A stretch of DNA of 64,000 bases from DATAYA01 sp963754235 (GTDB lineage Bacteria > Pseudomonadota > Alphaproteobacteria > Acetobacterales > Acetobacteraceae): the NCBI GenBank assembly GCA_963754235.1, contig CAVWFK010000013.1, positions 69,730-133,729 of the forward strand. Reading direction: 5' to 3'. Below are positions 35,132 through 45,514 of the stretch, in pieces. Position 1 is the first letter of the stretch. Each line of letters starts with the position of its first letter. The notes under the pieces are model-generated. The model was not told the DNA's origin. It saw nothing but the letters and a program-made list of their open reading frames with translations, and ran no database searches. A program made the translations under genes and the position numbers.

Positions 35132-35764
35132 ATGCGAACGACGGTGCTCCTCGTCAGGCATGGCCACGTCGAAGGCATCGACCAGCCGACGTTTCGTGGA
35201 CGCCTGCCTTTGCCCTTGACGGCGCTCGGGCTACGGCAGGCGGCGCGGACCGGCGAGTACATCCCCCGGATCGCGAACCTGGATGTTGTCTATAGCAGCC
35301 CGCTCGCGCGGTGCATCGCCACTGGCACGATCATTGGCGCTCCATTGGGATTGGCCCCGATTCCGGAACCGGGCCTGACCGACATCGATTATGGGGCCTG
35401 GGAGGGACGCGTGGTCGCCGATGTGGCCCGGGAGAATGCCGCGGAAGTCTCGACCTGGTTCCGCGCACCTGAGGAGGCGACAATCCCCGGGGGCGAGACC
35501 CTGCGGTCACTCTCCGACCGGGTGCGCGCGGCAATGGCAGGGATCTTGGAGAAGAACGCTGGAAACACCGTGGTCGTCGTCGGCCACGACAGCGTCAATC
35601 GCGTGATGCTGTTGCACGCCCTTGGGCTGCCGCTATCGCGATACTGGCATCTCGGGCAGAGCCCGGGCGCCGTCAACCGGCTGGAACACGCAGATGGCGA
35701 TTGGACCATCCACAGCGTGAACGAAACGGGACATCTGGTCACCGACTCGGTTGGCGTCGGGTAG
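35132..35764 (+). CDS. Histidine phosphatase family protein
   Basis: 210 residues. The catalytic LVRHGHVEG holds the phosphorylated His. SSPLARCIATGTIIG (second Arg), the acid DYGAWEG and VVVGHDSVNRVML with the second His are all in place. It resembles phosphoglycerate-mutase-like small phosphatases such as alpha-ribazole or sugar-phosphate phosphatases. Its place just before a sugar-uptake locus suggests a sugar phosphate, but this is inference. Confidence 0.8.
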   Translation: MRTTVLLVRHGHVEGIDQPTFRGRLPLPLTALGLRQAARTGEYIPRIANLDVVYSSPLARCIATGTIIGAPLGLAPIPEPGLTDIDYGAWEGRVVADVARENAAEVSTWFRAPEEATIPGGETLRSLSDRVRAAMAGILEKNAGNTVVVVGHDSVNRVMLLHALGLPLSRYWHLGQSPGAVNRLEHADGDWTIHSVNETGHLVTDSVGVG

Positions 35765-35900
35765 GGACGTATCTGTTCCACGCACGCTTGACGGCCCCGC
35801 GTTTCGCGTAAAGAATTCAGCCAATGACCGGCCGGGAGTGCTTCCGTGCCGCGACGGCTTTCGTCTCGCGAACAACGCGACCGAAATCGGGAGGAACCTC

Positions 35901-36887
35901 ATGGATCAAAGTCAAGCCGGCGGCGTCACACGCCGCAGGCTCGTCACCGCCACCGCGGCGACCACCGCCGCGATCGGTCTCGGAGGCACCACGGCGCGCG
36001 CGGCCGGCAAGCGGGTGGCGTACCTGACGCCGGGACTTGACCTGCCATTCTGGCGCATCCTCGCCAAGGGAATCGATGACGAGGCGAAGAAAAACGGCAG
36101 CTCCTCGACATCCTATGACAGCCACAACAGCGCGCAGACGCAGATCCAGAACGCTCAGGATGCCATCGCACGCCGCGTCGATGGCATCATCATCTCGCCG
36201 ACCGACAGCTCCACCGCGCCCGCCGTGCTCGCGGCCGCCAAGCGCGCCAACATTCCCGTTGTCATCGCCGATATCGGCACCACCAGCGGCGAGTACGTCT
36301 CGTTCATCATCTCGGACAATTTCCAGGGCGCTTATGGGATCGGCGCGGTGCTGGCCAAGGCGATGCAGGCCAAGGGGTGGGGCAGCGGCACTGTCGGGCT
36401 GGTGACGATTTCGCTTGCCCGCAACAATGGCCAGGCGCGGACCAAGGGGTTCACGAAGGCGATGGACGAGGCGCACATCAAGCGAGCGGCGCTGTCGCAG
36501 ATGCAGACCTACACGGCGGACGAGACGTTCAAGTTCGTGCAGGACATGGTCACCGCGCATCCCGATATGCGGGGCCTGTTCGTCGAGACCGACCAGCCGA
36601 CACTCGGTGCGCTCCGCGCGTTGCATGCGGCCCGCAAGGAAAAGGATATCCTGGTCGCCGCGTTCGACGGCATTCCCGATTTCGTCAAGCTGATTGCCGA
36701 CGGCACCATCGTCGGCTCCGGTATGCAGCAGCCCTACCTGATGGGTCAGACTTCCGCGCAGGCGATGTTCGCTCACTTCGCTGGCAAGACGCCACCGAAG
36801 CAGAGTCTGGTTCCGATCCTGGTGGTGACGCAGGACAACGTGAAGCAGTTGGAGGCGACCATACGCAAGACGGTGTTCGGCCAATAG
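35901..36887 (+). CDS. Sugar ABC transporter substrate-binding protein (CUT2, system 1)
   Basis: 328 residues from ATG 35901 with GAGGAA upstream. The N-terminus (VTRRRLVTATAATTAAIGLGGTTARA) looks like a twin-arginine signal. The mature protein is a periplasmic-binding-protein type I fold of the ribose/xylose group (RVAYLTPGLDLPFWRILAKGIDDEAKK, VDGIIISPTDS, GLFVETDQPTLGALRAL, VAAFDGIPDFVKLI). It is predicted to deliver a sugar to the ATPase and permease encoded just downstream. Confidence 0.88.
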   Translation: MDQSQAGGVTRRRLVTATAATTAAIGLGGTTARAAGKRVAYLTPGLDLPFWRILAKGIDDEAKKNGSSSTSYDSHNSAQTQIQNAQDAIARRVDGIIISPTDSSTAPAVLAAAKRANIPVVIADIGTTSGEYVSFIISDNFQGAYGIGAVLAKAMQAKGWGSGTVGLVTISLARNNGQARTKGFTKAMDEAHIKRAALSQMQTYTADETFKFVQDMVTAHPDMRGLFVETDQPTLGALRALHAARKEKDILVAAFDGIPDFVKLIADGTIVGSGMQQPYLMGQTSAQAMFAHFAGKTPPKQSLVPILVVTQDNVKQLEATIRKTVFGQ

Positions 36888-36927
36888 CGGCCGGTCCGAT
36901 CCGGCCCACCGGCTAACACCGCCGACG

Positions 36928-38814
36928 ATGAGCCTGCTCGCGCTCAGCGGTATCTGGAAGCGGTTCGGTGCGACCACGGCGCTGGCCGATGCCGGTTTCA
37001 CGCTGGAGCCCGGAGAGGTTCATGCGCTGGTCGGCGCCAATGGTGCCGGCAAATCGACCCTGTCGCGCATCATCTCCGGCCATATGCAGGCCGATGCCGG
37101 GCAGGTTGTCGTCGATGGCCGGCCGGTTCGCCATGCCGGTGCGCGCGAAGCGATCCGCGACGGCATCACCATGGTGACGCAGGAAACCTCGCTCGCCCCC
37201 GACATGTCGGTGCTGGAGAACATCATGCTGCCGCGGCTGGGCATGACGGGCCGGCTGCGCTGGCGGGTGCTGCGGGCGCAAGCCGAGGCGCTGATCGCCG
37301 GTCTCGGGGAACAGGCGGTGCCGGCCCTTGACCGGCTGGTCCGTGACCTCGGCACCGGCCAGCGACAGCTCGTGGAGATCCTCAAGGCTCTCGCACTCGA
37401 TAGCCGGATTATCATTTTCGACGAGCCGACCGCGCCGCTCTCGCCGCATGAGAGCGAATTGCTGTTCGACATAATTCGCGGCCTGGCTGGACGCGGGCGT
37501 GGACTGATCTTCGTCTCGCATCGCCTCGAGGAGATTTTTGCGCTGACCGATCGCGTGACGGTGCTGCGCGAGGGCAGGGTCGTAGCCGACGGCGTCATGA
37601 CGCGCGCGCTCACGCAAGGTGAGCTGGTACGGCTGATGGTCGGTCGCGAGCTGTCCGACATTTATGCCCGCGGTGGCGAACGGCGGGCGATCGCGTCGGC
37701 GGACCCGCCGGTGCTGAGCGTGCGCAACCTTCGCTGCCCGCCGCGCGTGCGCGATGTTTCGTTCGACGTCCATGCAGGCGAGATTGTCGGCCTCGCCGGG
37801 CTGGTCGGCGCCGGCCGATCGGAAACCGTGGAGGCGATCTTCGGCTTGCGCCATGCCGTGTCCGGAAGCGTCGCGCTGTGCGGCAGGCCCTTCGTTGCCC
37901 GCACCCCGCGCGAGGCGATCCGTGCCGGCATCGGCTTGGTGCCGGAGGACCGGCGGCGACAGGGGATCGTCCCGGACCTGTCGGTGCGGGAGAACCTGCT
38001 GCTCGCGCATCTCGGCAATCACGCCGGCGGTGGCCTCGGCTATGGCGCCCGCACGGACGCGGTACGGCGGCTGCTGGCGCTGCTCGAACTGCCGCACCGG
38101 CGGCTGCTCGACGACAACATGCTGACCTTCAGCGGCGGGATGCAGCAAAAGGTGATCCTGGCACGCTGGCTGGTGCTGTCGCCGAAGCTGCTGCTGTTGG
38201 ACGAGCCCACTCGCGGCGTTGATATCGGCACGCGCAGCAGCATCTACGCGCTGCTGCGTCGCATCGCCGCCGAGGGGGTGGCCTGCGTGGTGGTGTCATC
38301 GGATTTCGAGGAGCTGCTCGGCCTCGCCGACCGCATCGTCGTGCTGAGCGACGGCCTCAGTGTCACCGATATCCCGAGCGAGCTGGTTGATATCGAGAAG
38401 CTGGCGATGTTCGCCGCTCCACGCAGCTCGGCTGAACGGACTCACACCGTGCTGAAATCACTGGTGGCCGCGCACGGCGGCGTCGCTTTTTGGGTCGACA
38501 TCGAAGGCGGCCGGGTATTCTGTTTCGATCGGGTCGGCGACCAGGCCGACGCCGATCCCGGCTTTCACGGCGGCGCCTTCCCCATGATCGACGAGACCCG
38601 CATTCCGACCGCTCTGAGGCACCGCCCCGGAGGCCTCGTCGCCGAGCCGAATTCGCCGCTGGTGACGCTGCTGGTTCCCCAGCTTGGTCGTCGCGGGCAC
38701 CGGCTTGGCGTTGTCGGGCTGACGCGCAGCGACGCGACGGGTGGTGCCACGGCCGATGCGATCCGGCACGAGATCGCGGCGGCGATGATGCCTCCGGTCC
38801 AGGCCGCCGCATGA
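36928..38814 (+). CDS. Sugar ABC ATPase, RbsA/MglA-like, with extra C-terminal domain
   Basis: 628 residues, while the family is usually near 500. Two tandem ABC modules are present: the first with GANGAGKSTLSR and IIFDEPTAPLSPHESELL, the second with degenerate Walker A GLVGAGRSETVEAIFG, signature-like LTFSGGMQQKVILARWL, LLLLDEPTRGVDIGTRSSIY and VVSSDFEELL. From about residue 505 a further 125 residues follow (LVAAHGGVAFWVDIEGGRVFCFDRVGDQAD, LVTLLVPQLGRRGHRLGVVGLT), not part of the standard family. They could sense a ligand. The end overlaps the permease start (ATGA). Confidence 0.85.
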   Translation: MSLLALSGIWKRFGATTALADAGFTLEPGEVHALVGANGAGKSTLSRIISGHMQADAGQVVVDGRPVRHAGAREAIRDGITMVTQETSLAPDMSVLENIMLPRLGMTGRLRWRVLRAQAEALIAGLGEQAVPALDRLVRDLGTGQRQLVEILKALALDSRIIIFDEPTAPLSPHESELLFDIIRGLAGRGRGLIFVSHRLEEIFALTDRVTVLREGRVVADGVMTRALTQGELVRLMVGRELSDIYARGGERRAIASADPPVLSVRNLRCPPRVRDVSFDVHAGEIVGLAGLVGAGRSETVEAIFGLRHAVSGSVALCGRPFVARTPREAIRAGIGLVPEDRRRQGIVPDLSVRENLLLAHLGNHAGGGLGYGARTDAVRRLLALLELPHRRLLDDNMLTFSGGMQQKVILARWLVLSPKLLLLDEPTRGVDIGTRSSIYALLRRIAAEGVACVVVSSDFEELLGLADRIVVLSDGLSVTDIPSELVDIEKLAMFAAPRSSAERTHTVLKSLVAAHGGVAFWVDIEGGRVFCFDRVGDQADADPGFHGGAFPMIDETRIPTALRHRPGGLVAEPNSPLVTLLVPQLGRRGHRLGVVGLTRSDATGGATADAIRHEIAAAMMPPVQAAA

Positions 38815-39794
38815 GCCCGCCGCGGACTGTGCGCGAACGTCCGCGCCGCAGCCTGGTCAAGCTGCTGGCGACGCAGATCGAGCTGCGGATGCTGCTGCTG
38901 ATCGTGCTGGTCATGGCTGGCTTGGCACTGATCTCCCCGTATTTCCTCACGGTCAGCAACCTGTTCAACGTGATGGATCAGTCGGTCGTGGTCGGCATGG
39001 TGGCGCTGGGCCAGACGCTGGTTATTTTGATTGGCGGGATCGACCTTTCCGTGGGCTCGCTCGCCGGGATGACCGGTATCGTTCTCGGCATATCGTTTCC
39101 AGCGTTCGGTTTCTATGGCGGCATCGTGCTCGCTCTCGCCGCCGGTGCCCTGGCGGGGCTGGTGAACGGCGCCATCATCACGCTCGGTCGCGTGGCACCA
39201 TTCGTCGTAACGCTCGGCATGATGTCAATCGGACGCAGCATGGCCTATGTGCTGAGCGGCGCCAATTCGATCAGCAATCTTCCGGCCGGACTGGGCGCCA
39301 TATCGACTGACACGGTGGCCGGGATTCCGCTCAACTTTGTCTGCTTGCTGGTGGCCTATGCGCTGTGCTGGTGGTTTCTGACCTACGCCAAGGGCGGTCG
39401 CACCCTGTACGCGGTCGGCTCCAACGTCGAGGCGGCGCGGGTCGCCGGGCTCGGCATCACGCTCTGGAGCATCCTGGCCTATGTCGCGTCCGGCCTGATG
39501 AGCGCCGTCGCCGCAATCTTCCTGGCATCGCGCATCCTGTCGATCGACCCGATCGGTGGGGTGGGACTTGAGCTCGACGCGATTGCCGCCGTCGTGATTG
39601 GCGGGGCAAGCCTGTTCGGCGGCCGCGGCTCCATCATCGGCACGCTGGCCGGCGTGTTCATCATGGTATTCATCCGCAACGGGCTAAACCTCCTGAATGT
39701 CTCGCCGTACTGGCAGGGCACCGCCATCGGCTCGATCATCATCGCCGCGGTGCTGCTGGAGCGGCTGCTGAGCGGCGCCCGCGGCAGCGCATGA
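38811..39794 (+). CDS. Sugar ABC permease (RbsC-like, system 1)
   Basis: 327 residues with eight or more membrane helices. The CUT2 permease motifs are visible: LGQTLVILIGGIDLSVGSLAGMTGI near residue 70, TYAKGGRTLYAVGSNVEAARVAGL (ATPase contact loop) and GAVVIGGASLFGGRGSIIGTL-type sequence near the end. It forms a homodimer with the upstream ATPase in members of this family. Overlaps the ATPase gene by 4 nt. Confidence 0.9.
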   Translation: MSPPRTVRERPRRSLVKLLATQIELRMLLLIVLVMAGLALISPYFLTVSNLFNVMDQSVVVGMVALGQTLVILIGGIDLSVGSLAGMTGIVLGISFPAFGFYGGIVLALAAGALAGLVNGAIITLGRVAPFVVTLGMMSIGRSMAYVLSGANSISNLPAGLGAISTDTVAGIPLNFVCLLVAYALCWWFLTYAKGGRTLYAVGSNVEAARVAGLGITLWSILAYVASGLMSAVAAIFLASRILSIDPIGGVGLELDAIAAVVIGGASLFGGRGSIIGTLAGVFIMVFIRNGLNLLNVSPYWQGTAIGSIIIAAVLLERLLSGARGSA

Positions 39795-39821
39795 CCTTGC
39801 GATAGAGCGGAGACACGGAAC

Positions 39822-40826
<1,005 letters not shown>

Positions 40827-40908
40827 GCCATCGAGGCTGTGAAAGCGGCCAATCTCTGATATGACTTCAAGCGCACCCCGGATCGAACCGGGCGGGAGGG
40901 AGGTCACC

Positions 40909-41997
40909 ATGAAGCGAATGATCGATCGACGCAGCATCCTTCGTGCGGGCGGCGCCGGGCTGCTCGCGAGCAGTGCCGGCCTCCCCCGCCCGGCGATCGC
41001 CGCGGGCAAGACCTACCGCATCGCGCTGTCGAATTCCTACATCGGCAACAAGTGGCGGATCGAGATGGAGAACGTCTTCAAGGCGGCGCTGCAGATGGAG
41101 CCGTTCAAGTCCGAGGTGGAAGGAAGCTGGTACAACTCCGGCAACGACGCCAGCAAGCAGTCCCAGCAGATCTCGCAGCTCATCTCCCAGCGGGTGGATG
41201 CGATCGTGGTGAATGCTGCTTCGCCGACCGCGCTCAATGGCATCCTCAACCAGGCGGCCGCTCGCCGCATTCTGGTCGTGTCGTTCGACAACGTGGTGAC
41301 CACCGAGAAGGCATTGAAGGTCAATACCAACCAATTCGAATTCGGCCGACGGATGGCCGATTGGCTGGCGCAGAAGCTGGGCGGCAAGGGCAATGTCATC
41401 ATGGTGACCGGTGTTGCCGGTACCTTCGTTGACCAGGACCGCAACAAGGGCGCCGAAAGCGTCTGGGCCAAGAACCCCGGGATCAAGGTGGTAAATCGCT
41501 TTACCGGCATGTGGGACAGCTCGGTCGCCGAGCGCAACAGCTCGGCGGTGCTGCCGTCGCTGCCGCAGATCGACGGCATCTGGTGCCAGGGCGGCACCGA
41601 CGGCGTGCTCAAGGCTTTCATCGCGGCGAACCGCAAGCTGCCGCCGACGGCCGGCGAGGCCGAGAACGGCTTTCGCAAATTCATGATCGGCTACATGGGC
41701 CACAAGGTGGAGGGGATTTCCATCGGCCAGCCGCCGTTTCTCTCGGTGGTCTCGCTCGCGCTGGCGCATCGGGCACTTATGGGAAGCTATCCGAAGCAGG
41801 ACATCACCATCCCCTTCCCCAGCGTGACCAACGACACGGTCAAGGTGGGCGAGACCGTGTTCCCTGACTTGCCTGACAGTTTCTTTGATGACTTCACGGA
41901 CAGCGGCCCAAACGCGGTGGTCAAGTTGTGCAGCGGCGCGGCGTTGGAAGGAAAGCCATGCAGCGGGACGCTTGAGGTCAATCTGCCCAAGGCATGA
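40909..41997 (+). CDS. Sugar ABC transporter substrate-binding protein (CUT2, system 2)
   Basis: 362 residues from ATG 40909, preceded by GGGAGGGAGG. MIDRRSILRAGGAGLLASSAGLPRPAIAA is a twin-arginine-like signal. The mature part is a type I binding-protein fold (YRIALSNSYIGNKWRIEMENVFKAAL, SQRVDAIVVNAASPTALNGIL, VIMVTGVAGTFVDQDRNKGAESVW). It differs clearly from the system 1 binding protein, so the ligand probably differs too. Its stop overlaps the next start. Confidence 0.87.
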   Translation: MKRMIDRRSILRAGGAGLLASSAGLPRPAIAAGKTYRIALSNSYIGNKWRIEMENVFKAALQMEPFKSEVEGSWYNSGNDASKQSQQISQLISQRVDAIVVNAASPTALNGILNQAAARRILVVSFDNVVTTEKALKVNTNQFEFGRRMADWLAQKLGGKGNVIMVTGVAGTFVDQDRNKGAESVWAKNPGIKVVNRFTGMWDSSVAERNSSAVLPSLPQIDGIWCQGGTDGVLKAFIAANRKLPPTAGEAENGFRKFMIGYMGHKVEGISIGQPPFLSVVSLALAHRALMGSYPKQDITIPFPSVTNDTVKVGETVFPDLPDSFFDDFTDSGPNAVVKLCSGAALEGKPCSGTLEVNLPKA

Positions 41998-43505
41998 TCG
42001 ACCTCCCGCAGCCCCTGGTGGAAGGCAACCGATTGGTCAAGTCGTTCGGCGGCGTGCGCGCGCTCGATCAGGGGTCGTTCGGCGCCGCTGCCGGCGAGGT
42101 GCATGCGCTCGTCGGCGAGAACGGCGCCGGCAAGAGCACGATGATCAAGGTGCTGGGCGGCCGGCTTCGCCCAGATTCCGGGGCAGTCCGCATCAAGGGC
42201 CGGGAGGTCGCCCTGTCCGGCCCGCAGGACGCGCACTGGCTCGGCGCCTGGACGGTGTTCCAGGAGCTCACGTTGCTGCCCTGGATGACCGTTGCCGAGA
42301 ACCTGCTGCTCGCGCGCGAGCCGCGCGGGTCGCTGGGCTTGATCGATCGCCGACGATTGCGCCGCGACGCCGAGGCGCTGCTCGCCGGCTTCGACATGAC
42401 GCATATCGACCCGCTGGCGCTTGTCGAGGACATCTCGCTCGCCGAACGCCAGATCATCGAGATCGTCCGCGCGATCAGCAATCAGCCGGACATTCTGTTC
42501 CTCGACGAGCCGACCTCCTCGCTGGTGGAGCGCGAGGTCGCTTGGCTGTTCGCCCAGATCCGCCGGCTGCGTGGGCTCGGCACCTGCATCGTGTTCACCT
42601 CCCACCGCTGGAATGAGATCAGCAACATTGCCGACCGCATCACTGTCTTTCGCGGCGGTCGTGACGTGGGCACGTTCGAGACGCTGGCCGAGGACGACGC
42701 GGTGACCCTGATGACGGGCCAGCGGGTTGATACCCTCTATCCGCCGCTGCCCGCGCTCGCGGCGCCCGCACCGGCGATGCAGGTAAGCCATCTTCGCGGC
42801 TCGCGGGTGAACGACGTCTCGCTCACCCTGCACAGGGGCGAGGTGCTGGGCGTCGGCGGCCTCGCGGGGCACGGCCATCGCGAGCTCTTTTTCATGCTGT
42901 TCGGCGCCGAGCGGAGCGATGCGGGGATTTTGGCGCTCGACGGCAAGCCCTTGCGCATCCGCAATCCGCGCGATGCGGTGCGCCGGCGCGTCGGCATCGC
43001 CCTCGTGCCGGAGGACCGCAAGACCGAGGGCCTGCTGCTCGCGATGAGCGTCGAGCACAACCTGACCCTCGCGATCCTGCGGCGTATCTCGCGCTTCGGC
43101 ATCCTGCGCCGGCGGCTGGAGCGGCAGCGGGCCGAGATGCTGATCGCGCAACTGCACGTGCGCAGCCCCGGACTCGGCGCACCGGTCGGCGCGCTCTCCG
43201 GCGGCAACCAGCAGAAGGTGCTGGTCGGACGCTGGCTGTTGGCGGAAAGCCGCATCCTGCTGTTCTACGATATCACGCGCGGCGTCGATATGGCGACCAA
43301 GCACGAGATGTATGCCCTCATGCTCCGCCTGGCAGCGGAGGGCCGCTCGATCCTGTTCTACTCCAGCGACGCCGAGGAACTGGCGCACCTGTCGCACCGG
43401 GTGCTGGTGATGCGCGAGGGCCGGATTGCTGCCGAGCTGCACGCCCCCGGCATCACCGCCGAGCACATCGTCTCGGCGGCCGTGCGGGACCGCCTTGCCG
43501 CCTGA
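41994..43505 (+). CDS. Sugar ABC ATPase, RbsA/MglA-like (system 2)
   Basis: 503 residues, the normal length. First module: GENGAGKSTMIKVLGG, SLAERQIIEIVRAI, ILFLDEPTSSLVEREV. Second module: GLAGHGHRELFFMLFG, LSGGNQQKVLVGRWL, ILLFYDITRGVDMATKHE, where the usual Walker B D-E-P is D-I-T, so the second site is probably inactive. It shares the operon with a binding protein and two permeases. Confidence 0.9.
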   Translation: MIDLPQPLVEGNRLVKSFGGVRALDQGSFGAAAGEVHALVGENGAGKSTMIKVLGGRLRPDSGAVRIKGREVALSGPQDAHWLGAWTVFQELTLLPWMTVAENLLLAREPRGSLGLIDRRRLRRDAEALLAGFDMTHIDPLALVEDISLAERQIIEIVRAISNQPDILFLDEPTSSLVEREVAWLFAQIRRLRGLGTCIVFTSHRWNEISNIADRITVFRGGRDVGTFETLAEDDAVTLMTGQRVDTLYPPLPALAAPAPAMQVSHLRGSRVNDVSLTLHRGEVLGVGGLAGHGHRELFFMLFGAERSDAGILALDGKPLRIRNPRDAVRRRVGIALVPEDRKTEGLLLAMSVEHNLTLAILRRISRFGILRRRLERQRAEMLIAQLHVRSPGLGAPVGALSGGNQQKVLVGRWLLAESRILLFYDITRGVDMATKHEMYALMLRLAAEGRSILFYSSDAEELAHLSHRVLVMREGRIAAELHAPGITAEHIVSAAVRDRLAA

Positions 43506-44505
43506 CGCGACAGGCGCGGCACTCGCCCTGCCCACGCGCCGGCGGTCGCGCCTCGCACACGGGCTCGGGCAGAATGCCGGGCTGTGGCTTGCGATCGCGA
43601 TGCTGGCCACAAGCCTGATCCTCTACTGCGCGATCTACTACGCTGCCCAGCAGCGCTTTCCCGGCGGCTTCGAGCTGACTTCGACGGTGAACAACACCAT
43701 GCCGCTGGTGTTCGCCGGCATCGCGCAGACGGTGGTGGTGATCACCCGCGGGCTCGACCTCTCGGTGGGCGGCGTGATCGATCTGACGAACGCAATCGCC
43801 GCGATCGCTTTGCCCAAATCCGGGGCCGGCATGGTCGGAGTCAGCCTTCTGGTATTGGGCGTCGGTGCGGGATGCGGGTTGCTGAACGGGGTGCTGGTCG
43901 CAATCGGGCGGCTGCAGCCTATCCTGGTGACGCTGGCGACACTGTCGATCTTCCAGGGCATCGCGATCCGTGTGCTGCCGCAGCCCGGCGGGACGGTGCC
44001 CCCATCCTATACCGATGTGCTTGCCAACCCGAACTGGCCATTCTCGCTGCTCTATCTGGTGCTGGCGGGACTGCTCTGGATGCTGTTTCGCCGCTCGCGG
44101 CTCGGCGTCAGCATCTACGCAGTCGGTAACGACGAGACGGCGGCTGAAAACAACGGCATCCGTGCTGCGCGCACCAAGATCGCGGCCTATGCGCTGAGCG
44201 GCACGCTGGCGGCCTGTGCCGGGCTGTTTCTCGCCGCCACATCGACTGCGGGCGACGCGACCACGGGCAACAGCTACACCCTGACCTCGATCGTCGCGGT
44301 GGTGCTGGGCGGGGTGAACCTGTTCGGCGGACGCGGCAGTGCGATCGGAGCCATGCTCGGCGCCTTCGTCACCACCATGATCGTCAACATCCTGTTCTTT
44401 GCGCAGATCAATCCGCTGTTTCAGGCATTCTACGAGGGGCTGTTCCTGGTGATCGCCGTGGTGCTGGCCGGCGGGGTCGGCCGGCTGATGCGCAGGCCGC
44501 GTTGA
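43495..44505 (+). CDS. Sugar ABC permease A (CUT2, system 2)
   Basis: About 336 residues. No ATG or GTG is well placed; TTG 43495, overlapping the ATPase end, is the best start. CUT2 motifs: AGIAQTVVVITRGLDLSVGGVIDLTNAI, FRRSRLGVSIYAVGNDETAAENNGI and SIVAVVLGGVNLFGGRGSAIGAMLG. Followed directly by a second, different permease, so the membrane part is likely a heterodimer. Confidence 0.85.
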   Translation: MPPDATGAALALPTRRRSRLAHGLGQNAGLWLAIAMLATSLILYCAIYYAAQQRFPGGFELTSTVNNTMPLVFAGIAQTVVVITRGLDLSVGGVIDLTNAIAAIALPKSGAGMVGVSLLVLGVGAGCGLLNGVLVAIGRLQPILVTLATLSIFQGIAIRVLPQPGGTVPPSYTDVLANPNWPFSLLYLVLAGLLWMLFRRSRLGVSIYAVGNDETAAENNGIRAARTKIAAYALSGTLAACAGLFLAATSTAGDATTGNSYTLTSIVAVVLGGVNLFGGRGSAIGAMLGAFVTTMIVNILFFAQINPLFQAFYEGLFLVIAVVLAGGVGRLMRRPR

Positions 44506-45512
44506 CCGCGCCAGGGTCCGGTGCGGCGCGCGAGGCGACGCCCGCGCCCAAAGCGGTTCGCGGCTTCGGATCGGTCGAGCGTCGCCGCATCGCCTATGCG
44601 TTCTGCGCCGCGGTACTCCTGTTCGCGATTGGCGCCGTCGTGCGCCCCGGCTTCGTCCGGCCGGCGAGCATCGAGGCGGTGCTCGTCGTCGCCTCGTTCG
44701 TCGGCCTGGTGGCCGCCGGGCAGACCTTCGTCATCCTGATCGGCGGCATCGACCTCTCGGTGCCGTGGGTGCTGAACGCGGCGGCGATCCTGATCGCGAC
44801 CAGCTCGCTGGGACAGGACGCCCGCGCGGCCTATGCGCTGGCACTCACCTTGGGAATGGGCGCGCTGGTGGGGCTGCTGAACGGGCTCGGGATCGCATTG
44901 CTGGGCGTGCCTGCCGTGGTGATGACGCTGGCGATGGACGGCATCATGGAGGGGCTGACGCTCGGCCTCTCCGGCGGCCTGACCTGCGCCACCTGCGCCT
45001 CCTACGCGCCGCCGATCGTGCAGGTGGCGGTGCACGGACATGTGCTCGGCATCCCCGCCGTGCTCTATCTCTGGCTGGTCGTGATCATCGCGGTGTCGTT
45101 CGTGCTCAGCCGTACGAGCTTCGGGCGCAGCACCTACGCGATCGGCAACAACGCGCGCGCGAGCTTCCTCGCCGGGATGAATGTCACCGCGACGACGGTG
45201 GCGCTCTACGCGCTCAGCGGGTTTTTCGCCGCACTCGCCGGCGTCATGCTGGTCGGGTTCGGTGGCCAGGCGAGTCTCGGAATGGGTGATCCCTACCTGT
45301 TCCAGTCGATCGCCGCGGTCGTGATCGGCGGCGTCTATATCCTGGGCGGGCGCGGCCATTACATCGGATCGGTCGCAGGCGCCATCAGCCTTGTCACGCT
45401 GGTCAGCGTGCTGATGGCGATGAACATGCCCGAGTATGGCCGGAGCATTCTCTATGGCGTGATCATCCTGGCACTGCTGCTGCTCTATGGCCGCGAAACC
45501 GGGGAGAGCTGA
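44502..45512 (+). CDS. Sugar ABC permease B (CUT2, system 2)
   Basis: 336 residues from a TTG that overlaps the previous stop (TTGA). Eight or more helices with AAGQTFVILIGGIDLSVPWVLNAAAIL, LSRTSFGRSTYAIGNNARASFLAGM and AVVIGGVYILGGRGHYIGSVAG. It is the partner of permease A. The next gene, a dehydrogenase, starts 2 nt later, showing a single tight operon. Confidence 0.88.
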   Translation: MTAPGSGAAREATPAPKAVRGFGSVERRRIAYAFCAAVLLFAIGAVVRPGFVRPASIEAVLVVASFVGLVAAGQTFVILIGGIDLSVPWVLNAAAILIATSSLGQDARAAYALALTLGMGALVGLLNGLGIALLGVPAVVMTLAMDGIMEGLTLGLSGGLTCATCASYAPPIVQVAVHGHVLGIPAVLYLWLVVIIAVSFVLSRTSFGRSTYAIGNNARASFLAGMNVTATTVALYALSGFFAALAGVMLVGFGGQASLGMGDPYLFQSIAAVVIGGVYILGGRGHYIGSVAGAISLVTLVSVLMAMNMPEYGRSILYGVIILALLLLYGRETGES

Positions 45513-45514
45513 CG

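Noticed and set aside
41787..43610. 607-codon minus-strand frame opposite the system 2 ATPase
   Set aside because: Antisense to a well-supported ABC ATPase and without motifs.
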